DNA of 64,000 nt from Paragorgia papillata (lineage: Eukaryota; Cnidaria; Anthozoa; Scleralcyonacea; Coralliidae): the NCBI GenBank assembly GCA_035771165.1, contig JAWNZC010000238.1, positions 2,722,501 through 2,786,500 of the forward strand, read 5' to 3'. Shown here piece after piece: positions 28,915 to 36,859 of this stretch. Within the stretch, counting starts at the first letter, position 1, and every line of letters starts with the position of its first letter. The notes beneath the pieces were generated by a model. It searched no databases, had not been told where the DNA came from, and saw only the letters and a program-made list of their open reading frames with translations. The position numbers were made by a program, and so were the translations under genes.

Positions 28915-30126
28915 TCAATAATTGACACTCTGGAATGCCCCTCCTTGGACTTTCAATAAGCCATCCGAGAGAATGAAAACATGACATCTCAAATCTGTTG
29001 CTGTTGCCTTTTTCTTGATTTCTAACATAATCCCAGATTGTGTAGTCAAAAGTTTTGTACCATCTCCATAGACAGCATTGTCATTAATTGACCGAAGATC
29101 CACAACAAGTGCAAACTGGTTTTCTGTAAAGAATTCGTCAGCTTGGATTGTTGGATAGTTGGTATGTCTGAAAAGTCGCTCAGCCTCTTCAAACAATCTT
29201 CGTTTTGGGATGCCTTGGGAGTAAATGCTGTTTGGGACTCCTTCGATGGTAATTTTGACTCTTTCAATGTTGGGATACACAAATTCTTCAGATCCACTTC
29301 TTGTTGCCTTTGTAAACAACATTACAACCGCCTTCATGCTTTTTCTTGGCAGGTTAATGGTTTCGTTAATTAATGTTGTGGCAGCAGCCCATGGTGTGGT
29401 TTTCATCAAAGTTACATGTTCAAAGGAAAGTGCGCGACCCATTTGGTAAGAAGATTCGATCTCCTGGACCAAGGCAAAGTTGGTAATGGTTTCATATTCC
29501 AACTCGATATTTTCCAGAACATACCCAGCCACAGATTGACTACTTTGTGCCTTCATGATATCGGTGGCTTTTGGAAGAGTGATGATATATTGTAAATCAT
29601 TCGCCATACTGTGGGGTGCATATAACCCATGATCCTTTAAAATCATGTCCAACTTGATCCTCTGTTTTGTTCCATATACAGCAGCATATGTGTCAGAAGA
29701 GGCATCATCAGATTTCGAAATAAGTTTTCGCTGATTTTCTGTCGCGATACCATCTTCGATCATGTTTGCCCTCTCATGTTTGTCCAACCACAAATCTTTG
29801 TAAGTCCCCAAAAGACTCTCCCCTGTGTTGTCATAGACTTTTTCTCCTGCAAATCTTACTTCTAAACGTTCTTGGAGTTGTCTTGCAAGATTGTTATTAA
29901 ACCAAGATTTTGTGTTCTTGTTCTTAAAGTCAAACAGAAGGAACATCTTGTCAGGAACTAATGTTGTCCCTGGTTTGAGTTTTGGAATGTGGATGTAAAT
30001 AACTTCTCCTGCATTGGCAGAATTGGGATTGAAAGTAATTACATTCCGGGCTCGTTCCCCAGTTATTGAACTTCTGTGTAACCGGTTGAAACCGGGTTCT
30101 AATTCAACTTCTCTCTCAGTATTCAT
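28915..30126 (-). CDS. Candidate major capsid protein (double jelly roll)
   Basis: A 403-residue, beta-strand-rich protein directly next to the packaging ATPase, the standard place of the Polinton major capsid gene. The N-terminus (ELEPGFNRLHRS) is followed by two halves of similar strand-rich composition with charged loops. At 403 residues it fits the shorter double-jelly-roll capsid proteins. It is the best candidate by position and size, but no motif proves it. The virion would self-assemble from trimers of it. Start at TAATAAATGA. If this is not the capsid protein, no other gene fits better. Confidence 0.65.
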   Translation of the reverse strand: MNTEREVELEPGFNRLHRSSITGERARNVITFNPNSANAGEVIYIHIPKLKPGTTLVPDKMFLLFDFKNKNTKSWFNNNLARQLQERLEVRFAGEKVYDNTGESLLGTYKDLWLDKHERANMIEDGIATENQRKLISKSDDASSDTYAAVYGTKQRIKLDMILKDHGLYAPHSMANDLQYIITLPKATDIMKAQSSQSVAGYVLENIELEYETITNFALVQEIESSYQMGRALSFEHVTLMKTTPWAAATTLINETINLPRKSMKAVVMLFTKATRSGSEEFVYPNIERVKITIEGVPNSIYSQGIPKRRLFEEAERLFRHTNYPTIQADEFFTENQFALVVDLRSINDNAVYGDGTKLLTTQSGIMLEIKKKATATDLRCHVFILSDGLLKVQGGAFQSVNY

Positions 30127-30147
30127 TTATTAATATATAGAAAAATT

Positions 30148-30438
30148 TTAATAATTATTGAAAAATTCATCTTCATTTTCAAATTCTTCTTCAAAATCGT
30201 TTGGCATCAAAAGATCAAAATTTGACCACAAATGATAACAATGGTTTTCATTATAATTTTTGGTATCATATTTACTATACAACAACCAAAGTTTGTATCC
30301 TTCATAACTTCCCTTTGAGATTAAAAAAATAAGTTTTCCAATATTAAACCAGTTTTTACTTCCAAAAACACATTCTGTTGCATAACTGTTGACAATCATG
30401 TTTATTGAATTTCTTTCCAATTGTGGAAAGAATTTCAT
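30148..30438 (-). CDS. Polinton acidic protein of unknown function
   Basis: A 96-residue protein with aromatic residues in the first 70 positions and a strongly acidic, Asn/Glu/Phe-rich end. Its start lies 9 bp past the next gene's end. No family is recognised and no catalytic residues of the protease type are seen. Confidence 0.4.
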   Translation of the reverse strand: MKFFPQLERNSINMIVNSYATECVFGSKNWFNIGKLIFLISKGSYEGYKLWLLYSKYDTKNYNENHCYHLWSNFDLLMPNDFEEEFENEDEFFNNY

Positions 30439-30447
30439 TTTAAAAAT

Positions 30448-30819
30448 TTAAAGATCATATTTCGAAAGATCCTTGAAAACTGTTTTTGACTTTTGGGGTT
30501 TGTCTTTGCTTTCTTCTGGCTCTTTCTTCCATTTGGAGTAGGTAATGTAGGTGGTAAGCAGGGCAGCCACTGTACCAAGTATCGCACAGGTTGTGGAAAT
30601 ACTTACACCATTTTCTTCTTTTGGTTCTTCCTCTGCTTTTTCTTTTTCAAGTCTGGCTTTTTTTCTTAATTTTGCTTCCTTACTAATTGCAGCAAGTTTT
30701 TTGCCTTGGGCAACTCTTTTGGGATTTTTGACACGGATGGGTGGAGGTGTTTTTGTAATGGTTTGCTCCGGTTTGGTCTCCTGTTTTTGTTCCGGTTCTG
30801 GTTTTTGTTCTGGTTCCAT
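30448..30819 (-). CDS. Polinton Pro/Lys/Glu-rich membrane protein
   Basis: A 123-residue protein. The N-terminal 70 residues are Glu/Pro/Lys/Gln repeats with basic patches, followed by one hydrophobic helix (about 75-93, ISTTCAILGTVAALLTTYI) and a charged C-terminus. It looks like a single-span protein with a long flexible cytosolic or luminal arm. Start at AAATAAATGG. Confidence 0.5.
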   Translation of the reverse strand: MEPEQKPEPEQKQETKPEQTITKTPPPIRVKNPKRVAQGKKLAAISKEAKLRKKARLEKEKAEEEPKEENGVSISTTCAILGTVAALLTTYITYSKWKKEPEESKDKPQKSKTVFKDLSKYDL

Positions 30820-30838
30820 TTATTTAGTTGTGGTTTGT

Positions 30839-31117
30839 TCAACAACTAGTTAAAATTTGTTCAAAACAGCTAGCTGGAATTTGTCTGGAAGTTGCTTTCA
30901 ACCAGTGACCAGATGGAAAAATAGCTGTTACAGTCATTGAAAAGTTGACTCTTGTTTGTTTTGGAAAAAATGTGTGGTTAATGAGCTTGTTTTGATCTGT
31001 AAAAACTTTGCCACATCTGCATACAAATTTCCCTGGTTCTGTCCATTGAACAGATTTGAAATGGGGAGTAAAAACTGGGGTTTCTGCAGTTTTGTATTTA
31101 ACCATTCTTGATACCAT
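30839..31117 (-). CDS. Polinton protein with one zinc-finger-like motif
   Basis: A 92-residue protein with FVCRCGKVFTDQNKLINH (about 31-48): C-x-C-x12-H. This is one variant C2H2-like finger without a clear fourth ligand. The rest is soluble. It ends just before the fibre/primase block and starts beside the primase stop. Function unknown. Confidence 0.45.
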   Translation of the reverse strand: MVSRMVKYKTAETPVFTPHFKSVQWTEPGKFVCRCGKVFTDQNKLINHTFFPKQTRVNFSMTVTAIFPSGHWLKATSRQIPASCFEQILTSC

Positions 31118-31119
31118 TT

Positions 31120-32214
31120 TTATTTTATTTTTAAAATGGTTTGTTTCTTCTCAATTTTTTTTATAAATATTTTTTTAAAGTTATTGTTCGCCTTTTTTTT
31201 TTTCTCCTTACAAATTAAACTCGCATAATGGATTATTGTCCCTATTGAAAAACTGGTTTCAACAGGGTTTTCCCAAAATTTGTTGCACTCACTTTCATCA
31301 TATTTTTCTGGACATTTTTGAGAAAAGAGGTGCCAGAGATCTTTGCCATAATCTTGTCCATGACTTTCATTGTAAAGTGCGAACCCAACAGACCTCCATG
31401 ATGTGTAATCCTCAGCAACATCATCTGGAATTTGGTCAATATAATTTTTTAACTCTTCCTCATCTTTTTGTTTGTGTTCATTAAAATCAATGATGGTTAC
31501 ACTTTTTACACTTTTTTCAATCTCTGGCACAAATAATAATTTACTAATTTTTGTGTGTGGCTTTTGTCTGACTGAGAGCAAGTGGATGAGTTCTTGGTTT
31601 GAATATTGGCTTGCAACATGGTTCCTCTTCTCCTCAATAATGTAACTAAGAAGGTATGGATCCGATGTTGGGCTCTTTTTAGAACCATATAGAAACCAGT
31701 TCCCACTAATGACTGCATTGTCAAGTTGGATTTTTGTTCTCTCTTGCACAAGGTTGTTAATGTGGAGTCTTTCATTCCGAGTCAACCAAACATGTGGTAA
31801 GTGTAAGTGGAAACCATTTTTGTATACACCATCCTTGTAATAACCCGGTTTTTCAAGAACAAAGCAATCCAAATTTTGTGGGTTTTCAAGATTTTCAACC
31901 AATACTTTTTGGAATAGTCTTGTCAGTTTTTGGACTTGTTTTTCTGTGTACAAAGGTTTTGGGTTTTGGGTCTTCCTTTTTAGATCAATGTCAATAATTA
32001 TGGGTCCAATTTCTGTTGTTCTTTCTAAAAGATATCTGTTGAAATTTCCAGATTTTGACAAATATGTGTATGCCTTTGTATATTTATTTAGGAGATCATC
32101 TTCATTTTTAACAAAATATGGTCTTTTGTTGTAAAGATCCATATGCGTAATATTTTCCTTGCTAAAACTTTCATACAACAAAGTTGATAATGTGTTTTGT
32201 TTAAACATAGCCAT
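31120..32214 (-). CDS. D5-like archaeo-eukaryotic primase with PriCT-2 domain
   Basis: A 364-residue primase. The metal-binding DID motif is at 75-77 (GPIIIDIDLK), the nucleotide-binding FHLHLP at 135-140, and the third Asp at 165 (IQLDNAVI) followed by YGSKKS at 176-181. These are the signatures of the D5-type AEP. Residues about 266-332 (DDVAEDYTSW...GKDLWHLFSQKC...DESECNKFW) match the PriCT-2 domain. The usual SF3 helicase is missing. It would make RNA or DNA primers, unusual next to a protein-primed polymerase. Most animal Polintons are not known for such a gene (family knowledge). Confidence 0.8.
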   Translation of the reverse strand: MAMFKQNTLSTLLYESFSKENITHMDLYNKRPYFVKNEDDLLNKYTKAYTYLSKSGNFNRYLLERTTEIGPIIIDIDLKRKTQNPKPLYTEKQVQKLTRLFQKVLVENLENPQNLDCFVLEKPGYYKDGVYKNGFHLHLPHVWLTRNERLHINNLVQERTKIQLDNAVISGNWFLYGSKKSPTSDPYLLSYIIEEKRNHVASQYSNQELIHLLSVRQKPHTKISKLLFVPEIEKSVKSVTIIDFNEHKQKDEEELKNYIDQIPDDVAEDYTSWRSVGFALYNESHGQDYGKDLWHLFSQKCPEKYDESECNKFWENPVETSFSIGTIIHYASLICKEKKKKANNNFKKIFIKKIEKKQTILKIK

Positions 32215-32235
32215 TCTTTCTTTTATTTTTTTTCT

Positions 32236-33786
32236 TTAACTCAATCTAAGGAGGTTGATTTCAACATCCCAAACATTGAAAAACAGGAAAGTATAGTCAT
32301 CACCAATAGAACCAGAATAGGAGTGTAAAGACATTTGGGTCCCTTTCTTAATAGTTGCAATTCCTTGACAGAAAACATTGTGTGGAGCATGTTCATTGTA
32401 TGTCCTTCCCATGGTTATGGTTTCCAAACCTGAAAGTTTGTTTGATCTATCTGTAATGTTACCATGGTAAAGATTTGTTTTTAAGTCAAAATAAGCATTG
32501 TAAGTGGTTCCATCATACCAAGATGATTTTTTACTCTGTTGGTCTATTTTGTGTCCATCGGGTTGGAGTTTAAACCAATATGAGACTAAATATTTTCCAG
32601 TATCATGGGTTGCTGTAAATGAGAGCAGGGTGCTAACGTTATTTGTGTTATCCCATGCACCCCCTTTATGGTTTGTTTTTCCACTATCTTTCTTATATTT
32701 TACCAACTGCGAAAAAGTTCCAGCTGGTCCAGTGACTCCTGTAACACCTCTCAAACCTCTCAAACCTCTCAAACCTGTTGACCCTTTGCCTCCTGGCAGT
32801 CCTCGAACTCCTTGGTCGCCTTGGTCGCCTTTGGGTCCTGGATCTCCTTTATCCCCTTTTGTTCCTTGGGGTCCTTGGGGTCCTTGCGATCCTGTTGAAC
32901 CTGTGTTTCCTTTGGCTCCTGTTGATCCTTGGCTCCCTTGTGGGCCTTGGGCACCCTGTGGACCTTGGGGTCCTGTTGCCCCAGTGTTGCCCTTGTTCCC
33001 TTTCGCACCATCGTCACCAGGATCTCCTTTGGCTCCTTTTTGTGCAGCTGTTCCTGCCATACCTTTGTCTCCCTTGTCACCCTTGTCTCCTTTGGATCCT
33101 GTTGCACCTGTTGTTCCATGGTCACCTTTGTCTCCTTTTTGACCTTGTGGTCCTGTTGCACCTGCTGTTCCAAAAGTACCTCTGTCGCCTTTGGTTCCTT
33201 GTGGTCCTCTAATGCCAGTGTCCCCTTTGTCTCCTTTGGTTCCTTGCAAACCTCGATCGCCTTTGTTGCCTTTTGGTCCAGTGTTACCAACATCTCCCTT
33301 GTCTCCTTTTGGTCCTACTTTATGTGCATCTGTACCAGCCATGCCTGTCAAACCTCTGTCACCCTTGTCACCCTTGTCACCTTTAGAACCTTGTGGTCCT
33401 GGATCTCCTTTTTGTGCAGCTGTTCCTGTTGGACCTTTTGGTCCTGTTGGTCCTATTGCACCTCTATCTCCACTATTTCCTTTGTCACCTGTTAAACCTC
33501 TTTGTCCCTCCAAACCTTCGTCACCTCTGTCACCTTTGTTTCCTGTCAAACCTCTGTCACCTTTTGGTCCTGTTGGTCCTGTGGATCCTGTTGGACCTGT
33601 TGCACCTGTCAAACCTTGGTCACCTTTTGATCCTTTTGGTCCTGTGGATCCTGTTGGTCCTGTCAAACCTCTGTCCCCCTTGTCTCCTTTTGCACCTGTG
33701 TCACCTTGTGGTCCTGGTTCTCCGTCAGCACCACCACCACCTCCATAAGAATAATCTGGGTCATCATAACCATAGTAATAACTCAT
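32236..33786 (-). CDS. Collagen-shafted fibre with C-terminal globular head
   Basis: A 516-residue protein. [10 protein letters not shown] at the N-terminus is shared with the next gene. Residues about 20-356 are Gly-X-Y repeats, mostly perfect, with a few interruptions such as GTAAQKGD and [10 protein letters not shown]. The last 160 residues (TFSQ...) are a beta-rich, C1q/TNF-like globular head candidate with aromatic and Gly residues at strand ends. Collagen trimers carry trimeric heads, so this fits a virion spike or fibre. The C-terminal fold is inferred. Antisense proline-rich frames over the shaft are artefacts. Confidence 0.75.
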   Translation of the reverse strand: MSYYYGYDDPDYSYGGGGGADGEPGPQGDTGAKGDKGDRGLTGPTGSTGPKGSKGDQGLTGATGPTGSTGPTGPKGDRGLTGNKGDRGDEGLEGQRGLTGDKGNSGDRGAIGPTGPKGPTGTAAQKGDPGPQGSKGDKGDKGDRGLTGMAGTDAHKVGPKGDKGDVGNTGPKGNKGDRGLQGTKGDKGDTGIRGPQGTKGDRGTFGTAGATGPQGQKGDKGDHGTTGATGSKGDKGDKGDKGMAGTAAQKGAKGDPGDDGAKGNKGNTGATGPQGPQGAQGPQGSQGSTGAKGNTGSTGSQGPQGPQGTKGDKGDPGPKGDQGDQGVRGLPGGKGSTGLRGLRGLRGVTGVTGPAGTFSQLVKYKKDSGKTNHKGGAWDNTNNVSTLLSFTATHDTGKYLVSYWFKLQPDGHKIDQQSKKSSWYDGTTYNAYFDLKTNLYHGNITDRSNKLSGLETITMGRTYNEHAPHNVFCQGIATIKKGTQMSLHSYSGSIGDDYTFLFFNVWDVEINLLRLS

Positions 33787-33814
33787 TATTTATTTAGAAG
33801 AAATTTTTTAACAT

Positions 33815-34639
33815 TTAGATGAAGTTTCCATATTCTTTCATCATATCCTTGTTAATTTTTACAATCTCGGGAGGTAATAATGGTCCATGAACAATTTTGA
33901 TCCCATAAATTTTTCCTTTTAGTTGGGTACTATTTGAGGGGGTTCCAGACAATCTTTTGTTTAAAAATACAGATCCAAATGGACTACCAATATCTGCCAA
34001 ATCCGATTTAAAATCTGATCCTGTCTCCTTTTTTGCATTTACGTAAACACAGGAACCAGTCCCCAACCAATGACAGGAAACTAAGTGTTTGCTAAGAATA
34101 CTGTGTGGGCCAACAATATCAAAAGTTTTTTTAGTGTTATCTCTTACACCACCAATTATCATTTTGGAGTAAGAGTATGATTTGAAACTGACATATTTAT
34201 CATAATTTCCATTATCATTCCCAATAAGATAACACCAATCGTCAGGTACAGATGTGTCAACAACAGCGCAAACAACAAAAACAGAAACATCATTAAACTG
34301 TAATTCGGTGTTGCAAAACATCATGTACTTACCACCTTTGTTTTCAATGTAGTCTATGCCAGGACCAATGGCATCCGAACCAAATGATGGGGCAATGGTT
34401 TTGTCATCTTGCCACAAAACAGAGTTACCTTGTCGTGCTTGGGTTATTCTTCTCTCACCACCATATGTTTCAAATGTTTTGGTGGCTTTTGTTATGTTGA
34501 GATCGAAAACAGTTTCATAATTTTCTTCATGCAGGGAAAGTTTTTTTAATTTTTTTTCAATTTCTTTAATTTTATCTCCATAATCAGTACCACCTTCCAA
34601 TGATCGCCTTTGTCTACCATAACCATAATAATAACTCAT
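33815..34639 (-). CDS. Second fibre-like protein with LamG/ConA-like domain
   Basis: A 274-residue protein. It begins MSYYYGYGRQRR, matching the first residues of the collagen-like protein. A short coiled coil (DKIKEIEKKLKKLSL) follows. The rest is beta-rich; near the end GSVFLNKRLSG...LKGKIYGIKIVHG...PPEIVKINKDMMKEYG is typical of concanavalin-A-like lectin/LamG folds. A host-binding role is likely but inferred. Start at AAATAATGAG. Confidence 0.65.
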   Translation of the reverse strand: MSYYYGYGRQRRSLEGGTDYGDKIKEIEKKLKKLSLHEENYETVFDLNITKATKTFETYGGERRITQARQGNSVLWQDDKTIAPSFGSDAIGPGIDYIENKGGKYMMFCNTELQFNDVSVFVVCAVVDTSVPDDWCYLIGNDNGNYDKYVSFKSYSYSKMIIGGVRDNTKKTFDIVGPHSILSKHLVSCHWLGTGSCVYVNAKKETGSDFKSDLADIGSPFGSVFLNKRLSGTPSNSTQLKGKIYGIKIVHGPLLPPEIVKINKDMMKEYGNFI

Positions 34640-34657
34640 TATTTATCTTGCAAAATT

Positions 34658-34675
34658 TTTAACATTTTTGTTAAA
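34658..34675. terminator. Hairpin after gene 34712-35416
   Basis: TTTAACA, a TTTT loop and TGTTAAA form a 7-bp perfect stem downstream of the acidic coiled-coil gene and upstream of the fibre gene start. Confidence 0.5.
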
Positions 34676-34711
34676 GATTTTTGTTTTTGTTTATGTTTTT
34701 TTTAAATGGTT

Positions 34712-35416
34712 TTAAAGTTCAATGCAATCGTCTTCTTCTACAAGTTGTCGGTCTTCTTCTTCAATAATTCCAAGTTCGTCAGATACTTCTTCAAAGCCTT
34801 CGTCATCATCAGAGTCATTAGAGTCGTCATCATCGTCATCAATTTCTTCAAGTTCGTTGTTATCAGCTTGGTTTCTCAAATTTTCAACAATTCTTCTCAA
34901 ACTTTCTAGGGTTCTTTGGTATGTGTTAGGTTCATCTTCCTCTTCAATTTGATTTTCAATAATTTCAGTTTGTTCTTCATCTTCGGAGTCATCTTCATCA
35001 TCTTCCTCTTCAATTTGATTTTCAAAATTTTCAATTTGTTCTTCAAGATTTTCAATAATTTTTTCGTTAGCTTCGTTTTGTCTTACCAGAATTTCATTTT
35101 CGCTTTCCAAAGCTTCATTAAGTTTTTCCAAATGGCTGGTACAAGCCTCATTTTCAATTCTTTCATTTATAATTTCAATTTCTGCCATTTCATTATTTTT
35201 ACTCAAATTTTCATTGGCATTAATTTTCAGTTCCATGTTTTCCTCTTTAAGTTGTTCAATGCGAGTTTTCAGTTCCATGTTTTCTTCAGAAATTTTGGTT
35301 GCATTAATTCTTATTCTTAAAATTTTTTCAAGTTTGTCAGCTATCTCTTCCCCAAGCATTTGTTTAAGTTCAACAATTTCTTTGTTTAAACTTTTGATTG
35401 TTTCATTTGAGTTCAT
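34712..35416 (-). CDS. Polinton acidic coiled-coil protein
   Basis: A 234-residue protein. Residues 1-165 form a long coiled coil with heptads of Leu/Ile/Glu. The C-terminal part is a run of Asp/Glu/Ser (EEDDEDD, DDDDDD). Such proteins may act as scaffolds or bind basic partners such as the small lysine-rich proteins of the element (inference). It may equally interact with host factors. Not recognised. Confidence 0.55.
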   Translation of the reverse strand: MNSNETIKSLNKEIVELKQMLGEEIADKLEKILRIRINATKISEENMELKTRIEQLKEENMELKINANENLSKNNEMAEIEIINERIENEACTSHLEKLNEALESENEILVRQNEANEKIIENLEEQIENFENQIEEEDDEDDSEDEEQTEIIENQIEEEDEPNTYQRTLESLRRIVENLRNQADNNELEEIDDDDDDSNDSDDDEGFEEVSDELGIIEEEDRQLVEEDDCIEL

Positions 35417-35455
35417 TCTTATTCTTTTAATTTTTTTCGAAAAAAATAGTTCGAT

Positions 35456-35656
35456 TCAAAAAACTGTGTCATATACCCCAGTTCTAACCAACATTTGGGT
35501 TTTTGTTTCGCCTGGATGTATGTAGTTGCAAACTGTTCCTGGATGTGTACTCTTGTTAAAATATATAATATTTGGAGGTTTACCTGGGTATGTTGTAAAT
35601 CCAACCCACATACATTTTTCCCTGTCTGGACATAAGTTACTTCTTTTGCTATTCAT
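35456..35656 (-). CDS. Polinton small Cys/His protein near the right end
   Basis: A 66-residue protein starting MNSKRSNLC. Cys at 9, 15 and 43 with His at 47 (CPDREKC...CNYIH) may form a CCCH-like zinc site, although the C15-C43 spacing is longer than in known CCCH fingers. It is the first gene inside the right inverted repeat, which may make it early expressed. AAATAAAG precedes the start. Unknown. Confidence 0.4.
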   Translation of the reverse strand: MNSKRSNLCPDREKCMWVGFTTYPGKPPNIIYFNKSTHPGTVCNYIHPGETKTQMLVRTGVYDTVF

Positions 35657-35692
35657 CTTTATTTCTGTTTAAAAACCCACCAACCCCAGAAA

Positions 35693-35902
35693 CCCAAAAA
35701 CTTGGCAACCATTCCCCAAACCGGAAGTCAAAATATTCCAGAAACGGAAGTCAAAAATTTTAAAGCAACCGGAAGTCAAAGTCCCAACCCAAAAAATTCC
35801 AGGAGGGGGTCGCGAACCATGTCCCAGGATCGTCAAACAAAATTTTAGTAAACAAATGGCGGCCATTAAGGTTTGGCCCAGGATCCGCCTTTTGACACTA
35901 CT
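35693..35902 (-). repeat. Polinton right terminal inverted repeat
   Basis: Complement of 14398-14607. It contains three GGAAGTC blocks and one TTGGCAACCATTCC unit at its inner edge. The last bases, CACTACT, are followed by the target duplication. Confidence 0.95.
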
Positions 35903-35908
35903 TTGGTT
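35903..35908. repeat. Right target-site duplication TTGGTT
   Basis: Second copy of the hexamer flanking the Polinton. Confidence 0.95.
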
Positions 35909-36437
35909 AACACGAGAAATAAATTTCATATTTCCAAGCATTCATATATTGTTCTGTTTATTGTATAAAAAAATAGTCCTATTTCCCCACAAAATAGAGT
36001 TAACTCTAATGAGTTTATAGTTGAGTAAACTCTAATGCGTTTCACGATAATCGACACATGTGAGATTATCATAAATAATCACACGAGATTATCATTTTTG
36101 TATCTACTGCGCATGCGCGAGTAGATTGCTAAGGTAAGTTAACAAAAGAATGTCTTCGGAGCCAATCAAAACATAGAATAAAACGATTGACTCACGACAG
36201 ACCACCGAAGCCAAAATAACTACTGTACACCAGGCGATTTTCTTTACCTTCTAACTAGATTGCATTATTGTTTGACAAATTGTTGTAATGAAAATATTTA
36301 AATACTGTATTAAATTAGTCAATTAAGTCAAATTTTGTGGTTTGTAATATAATTACATGTTAATTTGATTGACCTACTTAAAGCTTTACTACCATACTTT
36401 ATGACTATAGCTTTTAGTACCATAGCTTTAATAGTCA

Positions 36438-36620
36438 AGCTATTAGTGCACTGCCTCTCACCACTGAGGACCGGACTAAAGCCCATTTGGATTCAGTTAG
36501 TATTTGAATGGGTGACCATACACCTGTCCGGGCTTGGACTCATGCCAGATATGAGTAGAGTTGTTAGCACTTAGCCTTCTGTGCCTTGCTGGCTTTACTC
36601 TGAGAGTCTGAGTTGACTGA
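36438..36620 (+). repeat. 5S-like SINE, copy 2
   Basis: Same segment as 9166-9345 in the second tandem unit, with CTGCCTCTCACCACTGAGG and GAATGGGTGACC conserved. Confidence 0.55.
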
Positions 36621-36859
36621 GTTCTTTATCAAAGTTAAAACACAGCATGGCCTGTGAGCACACAGTAGACAATTGTGTCAAAAATCTTGTTCAGCTCTAG
36701 ATCTGAATACAAGGTTGTTACAACTATGCAATTCCATCAATTTTGTCAAGAATCTTGTTCAGCTATGAATAGAAGGTTGTTACAAGTACACAGTTGCATC
36801 ATTGTTTCTACCATAGTAGCTATAGGCATTAAACGCAGTAGATACATGCACGCCTGGGC

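Larger units (their letters stand above)
14398..35902. mobile_element. Complete Polinton/Maverick, 21,505 bp
   Basis: Bounded by 210-bp inverted repeats starting AGTAGTGTCAAAAGG and by TTGGTT duplications. It encodes the Polinton hallmarks: family B DNA polymerase, DDE integrase, packaging ATPase and capsid candidates. It also carries a D5-type primase, two fibre-like proteins and many small genes. Nearly all frames are open and the compared inverted repeats show no difference, so insertion is probably recent. It sits in one arm of a palindromic repeat in the second GPCR unit. No adenovirus-type cysteine protease was recognised. Confidence 0.96.

Noticed and set aside
32504..33748. Proline-rich and leucine-rich frames antisense to the collagen-like gene
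   Set aside because: They mirror the Gly-X-Y repeat; the sense frame has the conserved start tag and a folded C-terminal domain.
14398..35902. A free virus or contaminant joined by assembly error
   Set aside because: Both ends have the same 6-bp duplication and the flanks continue the tandem unit, with an empty paralogous site showing the unbroken sequence.
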